Source: Nageia nagi (Eukaryota; Pinophyta). From it: a stretch of DNA of 64,000 bases. The position numbers and the translations under genes were made by a program. Of the stretch, positions 38,782 through 51,677 are shown one piece after another (the stretch's first letter is position 1; each line of letters opens with the position of its first letter). The notes beneath the pieces are model-generated. The model saw only the letters and a list, made by a program, of their open reading frames with translations. It had not been told where the DNA came from and did no database searches. The stretch spans positions 33,542,001-33,606,000 of the forward strand of contig JBITNC010000002.1 in assembly GCA_050084985.1 (NCBI GenBank). The letters run 5' to 3'.

Positions 38782-41473
38782 TATATATATATTGGCATTA
38801 TTAAGGATTACAAGTCCAAGATGGAATAAATTATGAATATGAATAAGAGGATGATGAACTCTAGATAATCATAGGGATATGTATGCTTCTAAACTCTTCA
38901 AACCATAAAGACTTCCTTACTTTCTCTAGGAATTAGAGAGTAATTAATACACCTTAAAGGCATAATATGAAATATTTTAGATGTATACTTAAACAATTCA
39001 CTATAAACAACAAAGACCTTATTTTGGATGAATTAAGGGAGTTAAGATATGGTAGATCAAATTTCTCTTGCTTACCTTTCTCATACTTTTCCTCATCAAA
39101 CTTCATACAACCACATCCATGTCTTATTCCATAAGAATGCCTAATAGTTCCATCTTTACACATTCATGTGTAACTTCTTACATGCCCAAATCAATTTACC
39201 TCACCATAGAAATTCTTAGAGTAAGTTGTTTTCCATACACTTATTTGCCCTTTTTCTCTTATATAACCATTCCCCTCAATTCTACATCTTGTCATATCTT
39301 AGCAACCACTTGTTACCATTCATATTCTTTACCAGCTCTGCTTCACACTTCATAAATTTCTTATCATTATTGCGAATATTAATAGACTTTACTATTTTTA
39401 TAGTTTCCTTTCATGAAAACCAAATATCTATTCTACCACTTTTTATCCATCATATCCTACCCAACCCTACATTTATCCATATTAATTGTAACCTTGTTCC
39501 CCCTACTCACTACCTCTTATTAACAACCTACCAATTATGATAACCATGGATGAGGTTACCAACACCATTATCATAATATGCATATAAAATGAACAACTCA
39601 ATTAAGTACAAAATCATATTCAAACACTGCAAAGATCAATAAGTGGATAATCATTTAGGCTTTGATATTTTACAACATTCTATTTGAGATTTCATGGAAA
39701 ATAATATCTAATCACCATATAACACATTATAAGATAATTAAATTTGGTTTTATTTATGATGAGAAGATATTTTGCAAGGTATAACAAAATAAATCGATAA
39801 ATCTTTTAAGGTCCTTTTAAACCCCTTGGTTTGCATAACCTATCAAAATTTGTCGAGAAGTAAATATATATCAATTAAGTATTTGAATGATTGTTTTGGT
39901 AATGCTATATTCTCGACAAATTTTGATAGGTCCTTTTAAACCCCAAGCTTGTTTTGGTAATGTTATATTCTCTCTTCTATCTTAAAAAGAGAGGACTTAA
40001 AAGCATAGGGCAACAACATATGAATATTGATTTAGATATTTTAAATTTAAATAAAACCTATGACTTTGACAAAACAAGCTATCTATTCTTGAGCATGAAC
40101 AAATATTTTCCCTCATATTGCTTAAAGCTCCAAAGCAAGCAAATTGAAGGGTATGTCAAATTACTAGTATCATATCAAGGAAGGGTAAAAACCATTAACT
40201 ATGTTGATTCATAAGAATGGTTGTTCATTTATAGACAACATTTATGTAAGTTCTTCAAGGGAAATGGTGGAAGCCAATTCTACATGTTTAGACTTCAATT
40301 GTATATCAACACCTATTATTGCCATATTTTCCAAAGCATATATAGTCTTACGCTCCCACACATTGCATATCTATGGAAACATCATATTCTTTTACAATGG
40401 TTTTGGGCATTTTTGCAATTTCCTTCCAGAATGGGTTGGGATGGGAAGGGTTATCATATTCAATCACAATTATGTCTACACGCCTTTTTTAGAAGAGAAC
40501 AAACATCACTAAAACTCTACATCTCCAAACAAGTAACTTGATATAGTTATCATCGAAATTTGGACTAAGAAAAGGTATTAAGTTGGGGAATACAAATCCT
40601 TCATTTTGTAAACTTTAATACTATCACCAAAAGGTCTATTACAAGTTGGAACAATAAAGACATCTTTTCCAAAAATAGTTTCATTTATCATCTAGTGATA
40701 AGGCTTGGGATTCCACTTCTTCATAATCCTCTAGGATCTGATGCAAAAATCCAACACTTCCATGTTAATGTGATCATAGCCATCAATATCAAAATCACAT
40801 ACACTTGTACTATTGTCATTACCTAACACCAAAACCTTATAAGAATCTCCATCTTCATCTAGAATGGTGATTACAACAACTTTGCTTATAGACAGGAAAG
40901 GAAAAAGTTTTGTACATGCTCTTGTGAAGAGATTGAAGATTAATAATCTATTGATTTGGTGCATTACCTAAATATTTAATTAGAGATATCAAAACCCTTA
41001 TCACACCCTTTGTATAGTATTTCCTAGAAAATAATTTGTACAACATTAGTCTTAGTAATCTAAGTGATACATGAAAATAATTAAAAATAATTGAATTACT
41101 ACTTAGTTGATTTTACAAGGCAAATGGTTAAAATTTGGCATGATTATGATTAAAATGATATCAAGGGAAAAAATTTAGTTTACACAATTCTATCAAAGTA
41201 AGCGTTTGTAAAAGAACTTCCTTGAAATCCTCTTATTTTTCTATGATTTCATTTAGATTATTTTTACAAATATTTATGAAATTACAATAAAAAAATTTCA
41301 TGGTGTTTGAGCTTGTAGAGAAATCCTAATGTAGTTTCACGTTTGATACTTAATATGAAATCTTGGAAGAACATTTTTGTGATATTATTAAAATCCTGAA
41401 TGCTAACATTTGGTAATTATTGATACCATAAGAGAGCATTACCTATTAAGCTCTTGAAAATGATTGTAGTCAT
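38782..41473. other. unannotated stretch with a small mosaic of direct and inverted repeats
   Basis: No gene recognised. ORFs at 39954-40214, 40201-40512 (+) and 40731-40964 (-) show no domain I can name. At 39808-39975, direct repeats (GGTCCTTTTAAACCCC at about 39810 and 39930; TGTTTTGGTAATG at about 39892 and 39952) flank an inverted repeat (CCTATCAAAATTTGTCGAGA at 39838-39857 and its reverse complement at 39911-39930). Confidence 0.5.
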
Positions 41474-41970
41474 TGAAGGAACTAACACGAACAAGATAAT
41501 TCTTAAACAACCAAGATTACATGAAAGCTCTCAATTCACATCTAACTATCACACAAAGCAATCTCACAAAGATAACACAACATGTAAGTGGTTCCTTCAA
41601 CTAGGAGTACATCCACTAACTAGATCTCTCCTCTTAACAAATATGAACTCTTACAATCCTCATACTCTTTTCTCATAACCACTATTCTATAGCATAACTT
41701 TACTCCACAATTGTTGTGTGATCACAAAGAGGGAGCCTCCTATTTATAGGCCAAAATCCCTTTTTTGATCACCCTTTTATCCAATGTACAAAAGCATAAC
41801 ATGCACATCCTTTTACCCAAGGGGCATGCTCATGACATGGAGTGTAGGACAAGTTACATTATCATATTCACTTAAATACTTAAGGCATCAAATGATACCC
41901 TTAAGTATTAGTGAACTTACATAGAAAATTTAATACAAACCTTTACAATAATGCATTATACATTTCATCA
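41474..41970 (-). repeat. 3' LTR of element 2 (subfamily B)
   Basis: 497 bp, on the - strand TGATGAAATG to TAGTTCCTTCA. It is preceded by the polypurine tract AAGGAAGAG (41971-41979). It has a TATA box CCTATAAATA (about 41748) and the GTGGATGTACTCCTAGTTGAAGG block. Confidence 0.92.
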
Positions 41971-42432
41971 CTCTTCCTTAATGCAATATTGAAATAGAGC
42001 GAGTAAGAGAGAAGAAAAAGAGAAAGTAAGAGAGTTCTCCTCAAAATAGATACAATAGAGATGATAACTTTTTACATATTTGTGAAGTAAGATAGATCTA
42101 GTTTGAGACTTACTATTTTGTCAAATACAATCATTAAAAATAACCAATTTCAATGTACATGAAGTAGTCATCCAACTGGAAGTCATAAAGAGTCTCTAAG
42201 GGCTTGCATACCTGAGGTAAGAAACTTGTAATTTCCAAAAATCTGTAAGTCATAAGCAGCTCAAATAACAAGATCAGTTAGATTCAACATATTCATCTCA
42301 TCAAAGATAGATGAATCACATAAATGCCATTATGAACTGATCAATGGTGCACTATAAGTCATCATGAAGATGCATGCTAAAAACTCATAATCACTATTGT
42401 ATATAAGACGTGTTGATTATCATTATAAAATA

Positions 42433-42850
42433 GAGCATGCACATATGAGTTTCTCACATATGGATAATTGAACAGTGCCAAAGACCATAAAGTTCTCACA
42501 CATGGATAACTAAACAGTGCTAGATCAAAATAGAGCATGCACATACGAGTTCCTCACATATGGATAATTGAATATGTCAAAAGACACAAAAGAGTTCCTC
42601 ACATATAGATAACTAAACAGTGCTAGATTGACCAAAATAGAGCATGCACATACGAGTTTCTCACATATGGATAATAAATCGTGCCACACGACACATAAGA
42701 GTTCCTCACATATGATAACTAAACAGTGCTACATTGACCAAAATAGAGCATGCACATACGAGTTCTCACATATGGATAACTAATAATGCCAAAAGACACA
42801 TAAGAGTTCTTCATATATAGATAACTGAACAGTGTTAGATTAGCCAATTT
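42433..42850 (-). repeat. ~105-bp tandem array in the 3' part of element 2
   Basis: Four units start at 42433, 42533, 42640 and 42746 with GAGCATGCACATAYGAGTTY. Each unit consists of two related halves of about 53 bp sharing CTCACATATGGATAACTRAAC. It occupies the same place between pol and the 3' LTR as the 49/50-bp array of element 1 but has a different sequence. Two copies of its half-unit (ATCCATATGTGAGGAAC) are also present at about 63065-63130 in the truncated copy. Confidence 0.88.
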
Positions 42851-42999
42851 GTACAATACGAGTTCCTCATGGTAGAGCAAACTTACATGAAGGTGTACAA
42901 CAAAATCAACACTATACAGCATTAATCCTCCTAGGGATGAAGTGAACATCACAAACATGAATTCAACACAAGAATTCAAACTTCACTCCCCTTGAGGTA

Positions 43000-45900
43000 A
43001 CATTTACCACCCGAAAGCATCCTTAAGCTTACAAAATTGAGCTTTCAGAGGGCTTGATGAATAAATAACAGAGTTAAAGGTGGATGAAAATACTCCAGGT
43101 GTATGATCCCATCAAGAACTTTCTCTTGATAAAATGGGCATGGTTATCCACATGTTTATTCCTGATGGAACACAGATCTTGGCCAAAGAAACCAATTGAC
43201 TAGTTGTTTCGAAGGAGCATGCAAAGATGAGCCACCTTTGCTCATACCCATATTTCTTTTCAAAATAATGCTTTAGCCAAATGGCTCTCTAGGCTATAAT
43301 AGACATGGCACAATATTTAACTTCTGTGGTGGAAAGAGAAATAGTAGGCTGCTTCTTAGAAGCCCAAGAGCTAGCATTTGAACTAATGCTAAAGACATAC
43401 ATAGAGGTTGACTTCTTATTATCTCTATCTCTCCCATAGTCAAAATCTGACAATCCATAAAGAATAAATGAGGCAACTTGGAATACTTGAGAGCAAAATC
43501 CTTAGTCCCTGCAACATACCTCAAGATTTGCTTAACAGCATTGAGGTGCTCAACATAATATTTTTTTATGAATTATGCCATTAGATTAACTATAAAGGCA
43601 ATATCTGGTCTAGATATAGTCAAATACAAAAGACTACCAATTAATTATTTGTAAGCTGTAGCATCAGCTAACTGAGAGTTTAAGCTTAAAGAAATAGTGA
43701 TTCTAGAAGAGACTAGGATCATAACATATTTACACTCTTCCATTCTAAAATTCTATAATATATTTGATATATACTTAGATTGATTGATATAAGTATAATC
43801 TTTGTATTGATACACTTGCATTCCAAGATAGTAGTGCAAGAGACTAAGATCAGTAATTTCAAATATTGCCTTAAGTTTGGATATGCACTCTTGAATGCTT
43901 TTATCATTATTTTTAGTAATCAAAATATCATCAACATAAAGTAGAATTACGACCATGTCTTTTCCTTGATTGAGCACATATAGATCGGAGTCAAAAAATA
44001 CTTGAAAAATCTAATATTTGTAAAGTACCTTGAAATCTTTCTATACTAGGCTCAAGGTGCTTGTTTAAATCCATACAATGACTTTTTTAGGTTGCACACA
44101 AAGGACTCTTTCCCATTCATAATAAACCCTTTTGGTTGATTCATGAAATTTTTTATATCTAAGTCACCATTGAGAAATGCATTCTTGACGTCAAGTTGAA
44201 AAACTTTCCATCTTTGAGTTGTAGAGAGAGCAAAGATAACTCTCACAGTAGGCATCTTTGCCATGGAGTAAAGGTTTCTTTATAATTTACATTGTATTTT
44301 TGAGCAAAACCTTTAGCTACTAATCTTGCCTTATATTTTTCAATATCTCCAACTGAATTAAACTTGACTTTGTAGATCCACTTATTGCCAAACACATTAT
44401 TTTCATTGAGATAAGGAACCAAGTCCCAAGTTTTATTTTTCATAAGTGCCTCATACTCCACTTTTATGGCTTCCATCTAGCACTTGTTCTTAGAAGCTTC
44501 TTTTAAGGTTGAGAGCTTATGTTTGTTATCAATTTTGGCAATTAAATATTTGTTCAAGGTCATGCTCCTTGTTACCCTTTGAGTTGAAGAGTTTTGTTCT
44601 TAAGATGACTTATCTACATCAATATCCAACCAGATAGGAGCAATTGAAGAGTCCTCTATATTATCAACATCCTCATTAGAAGTAGATTCTTCAAGAAGTG
44701 CATTGAACTTTACATCCCTTAAAATGAACACTATTTTATAGGTTGGAGAGTAGAGCCTGTAGCCTCTATGCTAGTTATCATAACCCACAAAGATACATTT
44801 TTTAGCTCTTTTATCTAACTTTTTTCTTTTTTTATAAACAATGTAAGAGAATGTTTCATAACCAAATAGCCTAAGGTGAGAAATGTTAGGTTTTTTTCTT
44901 GACCAAGCCTCAAAAGGAGTTTTACTTTGAATGGCTTTTATGGGACACCTATTCAAGGTGTAAATAGCAATGCTTATAGCTGTATCCCATAAGAATTTAG
45001 GAAGATTATCCAACATGCATATAGTCATTTCTATAATTATTCTAATTTTCTTTTTGGTAACACCATTTTGCTAAGGAGTGTAAGAAATCATAAACTACCT
45101 CTTGATTTCATACTTAGCATAATAATCATTGAACTCATTACTGTTATATTCTTCTCTATTATCTGATCTTAACATTTTGATTTTTAAGGTTAGTTTAATT
45201 ATCAATAAAAACCTTAAAACTCTCAAAGGTTTAATCTTTATACTCAAGTAGGTACCCAAAGGTCATCCTACTAAAGTCATCAATGAAGGTCAAGATGTAA
45301 GATGCTCCTCCAATCAACTTAGTTTGAAATGAACCTATCAAATCTTGAATGCATAAGTTGAAGAGGATGAGATGCTCTTGTTACCTTATATTTTTCAAAT
45401 TTTTATCTATGCATCTTACCAAGAATGCACTTCTCGCATAGACTAACCAAAGGAGAAAAATAAGGTAAACCTTTCACATGTTCTTGGTCTTTCATAACTT
45501 GAATACACTTATAGTTAAAGTGCCCTAAATGATGGTGCCAAAGATTACCTCTAAAACACATATTAGAAGCAAGACACATCTTTTATGGAATTTGATCCAC
45601 AATGTAAAGGTTATCTTTCACAAATTCTTTAACCAAAGTGGCAAGTCCTTTCTTAATGCACCAAGATTGAGAGTCGAACTCAAAAGAGTACACCTTTTTA
45701 GCAACTTGAATTACAAAGAGAAGGTTCATTCTTAACTTAGGAACATAGAGAACATTTTTAAAAATCTTTTTATGAATCAACATACTCTTAATTTCTTGAA
45801 TTTCAAGGGTGGAGTTATCACTTATGATAACCATATCTTTTCTATACTTGTGAAAGTTCTTAAACTTTTCTTTTTCAAAGCATAGGTGATTAGTGCACCT

Positions 45901-46525
45901 TGAATTAACAATCTAATTAGATAAAAAAGAGTGAATCATAGATAAGAGTTTTCTCATGCTTCAAAAAAGTGCCTAGAAAGGTTCTCAAGGGAGAAAACTT
46001 ATTTTTTATCATCAAGCCATTTTTTTAAAAATCATTACAAAGTTTTCAAACTTTGAAGAAAGCCTTTGAAGAATAATGAAGACCATGAACTCATCATTGA
46101 TCCAATTGCACCCATAAGTAACAAGTTGGATCCCAAGGTCAATAATTATGTTCAAGTAGATAACCACATTTCCATCTTCCCTTTGATAAGATTGAAGCAA
46201 CTTTTGAAGAATGGTAAACCTTCTTGAAAAGTTTGAACCAAGGTAGATTTTCTTATCCTATGCTTCCTTTATCGAGGTTGAAGAGAAAATCATTAAAAAC
46301 ACATCATCTAAAATTGCACGATAGATCATGAAGGTTGTCAAATCATTCTTTATGTTGTAAACCTCTAGTGCCTTCTCATCTATAGAATGTACAAGGTTCT
46401 CATTCACTATTTACCAAAGTTTCTTTGCTTGCAATTTAGCTCTCATCCATGGTTCCCAAATCTCATAGTTAGAACCATCAAGAATGTGTTTGGGTAAAAA
46501 ATATTCTTCTATTTGCTACACAAGA
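43000..46525 (-). pseudogene. Copia gag-pol relic of element 2
   Basis: Order on the - strand: gag from about 46525 (FLPKHILDGSNYEIWEPW; the Met start now reads Ile), gag middle 46200-46012, protease near 45900. The protease catalytic D-S-G reads N-S-R, so that enzyme is dead. GAG-pre-integrase 45834-45583 (QSWCIKKGLATL), integrase C-terminal part 45028-44771 (LNRCPIKAIQSKTPFEAW), RT 44476-43753 (WKVFQLDVKNAFLNGDL; YVDD intact at about 43930) and RNase H from 43524 follow. Many stops and shifts lie between. The region still has the protease segment that is deleted in element 1. Confidence 0.88.
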
Positions 46526-49404
46526 ATATGAAATAATAAGCATATGATTTCAATAAATAATATTAAATGTTAAGTTTTAACCAAGTAAATAATACATGTT
46601 ACTTTTAACACTGAATATATGATTGATTTGATTCACAAGTGCAAATGTTTTACAATTCAAATAATAACCCATGTATCTAAATACATTTCTCATCTCAAGA
46701 ATCATAGATGTAGAGTGACATTATTGAGGTTTATTTTCTTATCTAAAATTAAACTTTCATCTAGATGCCCACATAAGAGGAGCTTAGGTCCTATCAATCC
46801 TTAACCAGTTCTCCTTGAGCAGTAATATACTCTCATAAAGAGAAGTACTAGCTATTTTCCAAGGTTTCGATATTTACCAAATTATTGATCTTGATTAGGT
46901 TTTAAGTTATCCTTTTAGATTATCAGGATAATCCTTGAATGGTTGTGCAAACATGTGGTATCACTACACACATGCCTATCCACCTAATAGAGTTATGTCC
47001 AAACTAATAGAGGACTTAGGGGCAATTGAGAAGTACAAAATTTTCACCACTTGGATCGTTAGACTTAAAGGCTCCAATCTGTCTATTCTCACCTCATGGC
47101 TCCCCAAACAAGTCATGTTGCGAAATGTATGTGCGGATGTGTTTATTTTAGGGGGTTGTTCAATTCAATGTTTGAGTTTTTAATTACATAAGTAAATAAA
47201 TCAAAGTGTAAAACATGAAGTAAAAGAGCATAAGTAAAACATCATATATTTAAAATTTTGAAACCTAAGTGTCCAATGGGTTTTGTTTACAAACCTCTAA
47301 AAGACATCTTTACAATTTTGCACAAGTTAATTTTGCATAAGAAGTAGATTGCATCATAGATTGCATCATAACTTAAGATTTTAAGCATGCATTATTTGAC
47401 TTAAAATTTTAAGTATTTATCTTAAATTTTAAGTCCTTAAGCATTTATTACTAAAAAAAATTAATTTCTAAGCAAGTATTAGGCATGCATAAAATTTAAG
47501 TACTAAGCATGCATTTATTAACTTAACAAATAAGTTCTTAAAAAAATGCATTATTAGTGTAAAAAATTAAGTCAATATGCATTATTTGCTTATTTTGCAT
47601 AAATCATTCTTAGCAACCAATACTTAAATTTAAACATAAGGAGCATGCATCATTTAATTTAAAAAAATTTAAGTCCTAAGCATGCATAAAAAAAAATTAA
47701 GTCTTAAGCATGCATAAAAAAAAATTAAGTCCTAAGAATGCATCATTAACTTAAAAAATTTAAGTTCTAAGCATTAACTTAAAATAGACATGCATCATAA
47801 GCCTAAGAGATTCTAAGAATCTAGAACTTTTAAGTAAAAGAATTAAATATTTCCCCTTTTTTTTTACTTAACAAATCCCTTCAAAATACTTGAATATGCT
47901 AGTTTAACAATAAAGTCAAATTTTTAAAATTTGCAATTCAAGTAGGAATTACTCCTTTTCAATAGTCTATAAAATGCCTCAATATAAAAACTTTTGAAAT
48001 TAACTTCATGATTGTCTCTAATTAATAGTCATCATTCAATCTCATTTTAGGCAGTCCCAAGATAGAGTGTAATAAATATGAAGGATATCATTAATGGAAA
48101 GACTAAGCATATAGTTTATCTATTTCTTGCACAAAAGGAGAAGGCATTTAATGGTTTATATACTAAAGTAATGAGTGCAAGAAAAACATGGTTGAGAAAG
48201 AAAGAATAAAATAGGTGAATCTTGAGTGAGAGTGCTCTCAACAGGCACAAGGAGGAGGGGATCAAGTGAAGGGAGTAGACAGAGGTGGTGTAAGCAGAAG
48301 GAGGACCCAACCCTAACATGAAAAAAAAGGAGTCATGAAGAGGGCATCCAATGAGGGTCGAATAGAGCATGAGGTTACAATGAGGTGGAGATAAGGCGAT
48401 GAGTTTGCTGCAAGAGCAGGATGCTGCAATGAGTTTGAGGTGTGGGTGGTTAAAATAAGCATGCTAGGCCGTCACCCCCAACTCGATCGATGGTGATAAA
48501 ATGGTGAGTTGGGTAGAGTGTGGAGAATACTCGATAATTAGGGCCTTTCCAACAAGTTGAAATAGGTCACCATCGCTAGATAGGTTAGATGTAAGGGAAA
48601 GGGGCTATGCAAGGAGTCGCTCACGAGACTAAGACAAGGATTTGATGGGTATGAGGAGGGTGAGAAGATGCCACGAGATTGAGATGAGCTATGGAGGAGA
48701 AGAATTAATGTTGGGAATCTATACAGAGTTTAGCATCACGTAGGGAACAAAGGATTTGATAGGTTGGAGCATAAATGATTTGATGGGTCCTCTATATTAT
48801 TTTCTCAATCGTCTCATGAAAAAAATTTCGCTATGTTTAAACAGTACAAAGTTTTTGAAACAAAAATGTCAAAAATTATTATTATTTTCTTTATTATTAT
48901 AAGAAGAATGTATTCCACTTCTCTTGGTTTTAAACAACTAATATACCTTTGTAAAAGAAATACAATCTTCTAAAAGTTAAACTTTTTTTTGTATAGAAGA
49001 TATAGTTATATATATACAAAAAAATTGTATAATATCCTCTTTAAATAGAATTATATCAATGATTTAAGCAATTTTTTTTTTAAATAATGCTACTAAAAAA
49101 AATTATATACTATCCTCTTGAATAATAAATTAAGCATTTATATAAAAAAATGCTATTAATATAAGAGGCTAGTGTTAATAAAAAATTGCATTGTATTGAT
49201 AGTGTGATCATATTTAAATATAGAAACTAACACATCTCATAATTCATCTCACAAAACATATTAGTCTTCTTAAATGAAAAAAAATAACCAAGAAAGAATG
49301 AATTTATATCTTCTCTTAGTTTTACCTCAACAAAGAAGTGTAGGATGAGGAATGAAGACCTCCAAGATGAAGAGCTTCCACACCAAGAAAGTGAAGAGGA
49401 GCTT
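46526..49404 (-). other. long untranslated leader of element 2
   Basis: Nearly 2.9 kb without recognisable coding sequence lies between primer-binding site and gag. The part 46800-47900 matches the element 1 leader in inverted orientation. The 47340-47880 segment is dense in GCATGCAT and ACTTAAAATTTTAAGT-like palindromes. The part 48100-48800 is more GC-rich and does not clearly match element 1. Confidence 0.65.
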
Positions 49405-49408
49405 CCAA

Positions 49409-49423
49409 GGAGCTCTGATACCA
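49409..49423 (-). promoter_or_regulatory. primer-binding site of element 2
   Basis: TGGTATCAGAGCTCC on the - strand starts three bases after the LTR end at 49427. It is the initiator tRNA-Met type, like the site at 8347. Confidence 0.88.
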
Positions 49424-49426
49424 ATT

Positions 49427-49923
49427 TGAAAGTACTAACACTAACAAGATAATTCTTAAACAACCAAGATCACATGAAAGCTCTCAATTTACATCTAACT
49501 ATCACACAAAGCAATCTCACAAAAATAACATAAGATGTAAGTGATTCTTCCAACTAAGAGTACATCCACTAACTAGATATTTTTTCTTAACAAATATGAA
49601 CTCTTACAATCATCTTACTCTTTTCTCCTAACCACTATCCTATAGCATAAATTTACTCCACAATTGGTGTGTGATCATAAAGAGGGAGCCTTCTATTTAT
49701 AGGCCAAAATCTCTTTTTGGATCACCCTTTTATCCAATGTACAAAAGCATGACATGCACATCCTTTTACCCAATGGGCATAGTCATGACATGGAGTCTAG
49801 GACAAGTTACATTATCATATTCACTTAAATACTTAAGGTATCAAATGATACCCTTAAGTATTAGTGAACTTACATAGAAGATTTAATACAAACCTTTACA
49901 ATAATGCATTATACATTTCAACA
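49427..49923 (-). repeat. 5' LTR of element 2 (subfamily B)
   Basis: 497 bp, on the - strand TGTTGAAATG to TAGTACTTTCA, the same length as the 3' LTR and very similar by eye (roughly 95%). It carries the CCTATAAATA TATA box (about 49699), which would drive transcription of the element. Confidence 0.92.
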
Positions 49924-50528
49924 ATCATGAAATCCTCATTATTGTTAAACTTAAGTGCTTCATTCTTCAATCTAATCATGTAATCTAGGATCTTTTGTGC
50001 AATCATATTTGGTAAAAATTGGTAATTTTTTACTCGATAAAGTAAGTGACTTATTCTTGCACAAAGAAGTTTTATGATGCTTCTATATTGAATTTTATGT
50101 TATGGATTATGTCCTTTAGTTTTTTTAGCATTCATATCTTTTGAAGTGTTTGCTAAATTTAACTAGCTAAATTTATTTCCTTTGTTGATTATTTTGTTGA
50201 TTGCATCTTGGATTGTTCTCTAGGTTGTTGCTTAATCGACTTTGTTTTGCAAATAATTATATTTTATTTTTTCGTTAGTCTTCTAAGATGTTTGAATTCA
50301 TTTTATTATTCATTAAGAAACAAATTGGAATAAAGATTCTTATTTTAAAATAGGATGGAGCTCTAGCTACTAGGGTTTGGAGCGCTACCACCACCTGCAT
50401 GTTCATGTTGTTTGGCCTTGGTTTTCATACTTTGCATTCATTTGGAATACTGTAGGATCTCTACATTAATTTGCATTGTTTGTAGTTGTCATTTTGCCGC
50501 CTTTGGCAGTAGCTATTTGGGTTAAGAA

Positions 50529-51540
50529 TGACCTTGATAGCGGTTGATGGTATGAGTGATGGCGATCGAGAAACATCTAAGGAAATTCCTTCTGAAGGTC
50601 GAGCATGAGGTACCTCTTTTATTCCTAAGCTTTTGGTTCCTATAAGTGAGTTCAATTCTGCATGTTAGTGGTTTGAGTCTCATACCCTAGTTGGGTACTT
50701 TCTGGGTCGTATTCCTAATGATTCTATGCTGCGTACTTGGGTTCAACAGGTTTGGGGCCCATATGGTATTAAAGTAGAGAATGTCCACAATTTGACTAAG
50801 GGTTTTTTTCTCTTTCATTTTGCTGAAGTCTCTCAGGCACAGAAAGCCTTGTCTAAAGGACCTTGGATAGTTCAAAATTCCCTGTTAATCCTTTAACCTT
50901 TTAATAGCTAGTTCTCTGTAGAATGAAATTCTGCAATAGAAGTCCTTGTTTGGATTGAGTTTCTAAACCTCCCTATTCCTATGTGGAGTTTTCTTAAACC
51001 CATGGCTGAGCAAATTGGAACTTTTGTGTGTTATGAGCCTGAACATTTTTTCTCAGCTTGGCCTTCTTACCGTGTTAGAATTGATATCACCAAGGACATG
51101 CCAGAAGAAATTGAAATTGTTATTGAAAATGAATCCCTTATGCAAAAAGTTTAGTATATTGGTTTACCTGACACATGTTTTCGCTATCAATCTTCCCTTC
51201 ACAAGATTAGGGATTGCCCTCTCATGACAAGCCAGCACAAAGCAAAGTCACTTGTCTCTGTGGAGAAACCTGTTGCATCAACTCAAAATCCTTCTAAAGG
51301 GGAGGAGGAATGGAAAATGGTTCCTAACCGTCATAACCACCAATCTGTTCCACAAGAATCTATCACTCAACCATCTCACCCTGCTCTAGAAGTTACTATT
51401 ATGAATCAAAACCCCTCTTCCAATCAACCTATTCGTAATGTATGGTCAGGACCTTCTTTTGCTACTGTTGTTGCTACTCCTTATTTCCAAGGTACAGAAG
51501 GAATTTTTGGTCATAAAGCTGGTTGATCTCGTAGTCCCCA
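50529..51540 (+). pseudogene. LINE ORF1 (DUF4283 and CCHC)
   Basis: RNA-binding ORF1 protein of plant L1 elements. The frame from Met 50529 passes several stops and contains the DUF4283 block: YGIKVENVHNLTKGFFLFHF then VSQAQKALSKGPWIVQN (about 50760-50880). A zinc knuckle follows at about 51176-51217 as CFRYQSSLHKIRDC, where the second Cys has become Tyr. The C-terminal part 51224-51526 (EEEWKMVPNRHN) is a typical hydrophilic ORF1 tail. It overlaps the ORF2 start region by none; ORF2 begins about 140 bp downstream. Confidence 0.75.
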
Positions 51541-51677
51541 AAGAGGAGCTTATGAAGGACCTTTGGAGAAAAAACATCAGGTTGATGAGCAACTTAGAAA
51601 GGGTAATACATTTGCAATTTTACAGGACATGGGTTCCATGGGGATGATATGGATCTTCAAACCCTACATAGTAACTC

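Larger units (their letters stand above)
41474..49923 (-). mobile_element. complete but dead Copia retrotransposon, element 2
   Basis: 8.45 kb on the - strand with both LTRs (49427-49923 and 41474-41970), a primer-binding site, an approximately 2.9-kb leader, gag-pol and a polypurine tract. The 5-bp flanks are ATCAT (49924-49928) and GTCAT (41469-41473), four of five matching, as expected for an aged target-site duplication. It belongs to the same lineage as element 1 but carries LTR subfamily B. Coding sequence is heavily broken. Confidence 0.9.

Noticed and set aside
46935-47183. 82-codon + strand ORF
   Set aside because: Lies antisense in the noncoding leader of element 2 and has no domain.
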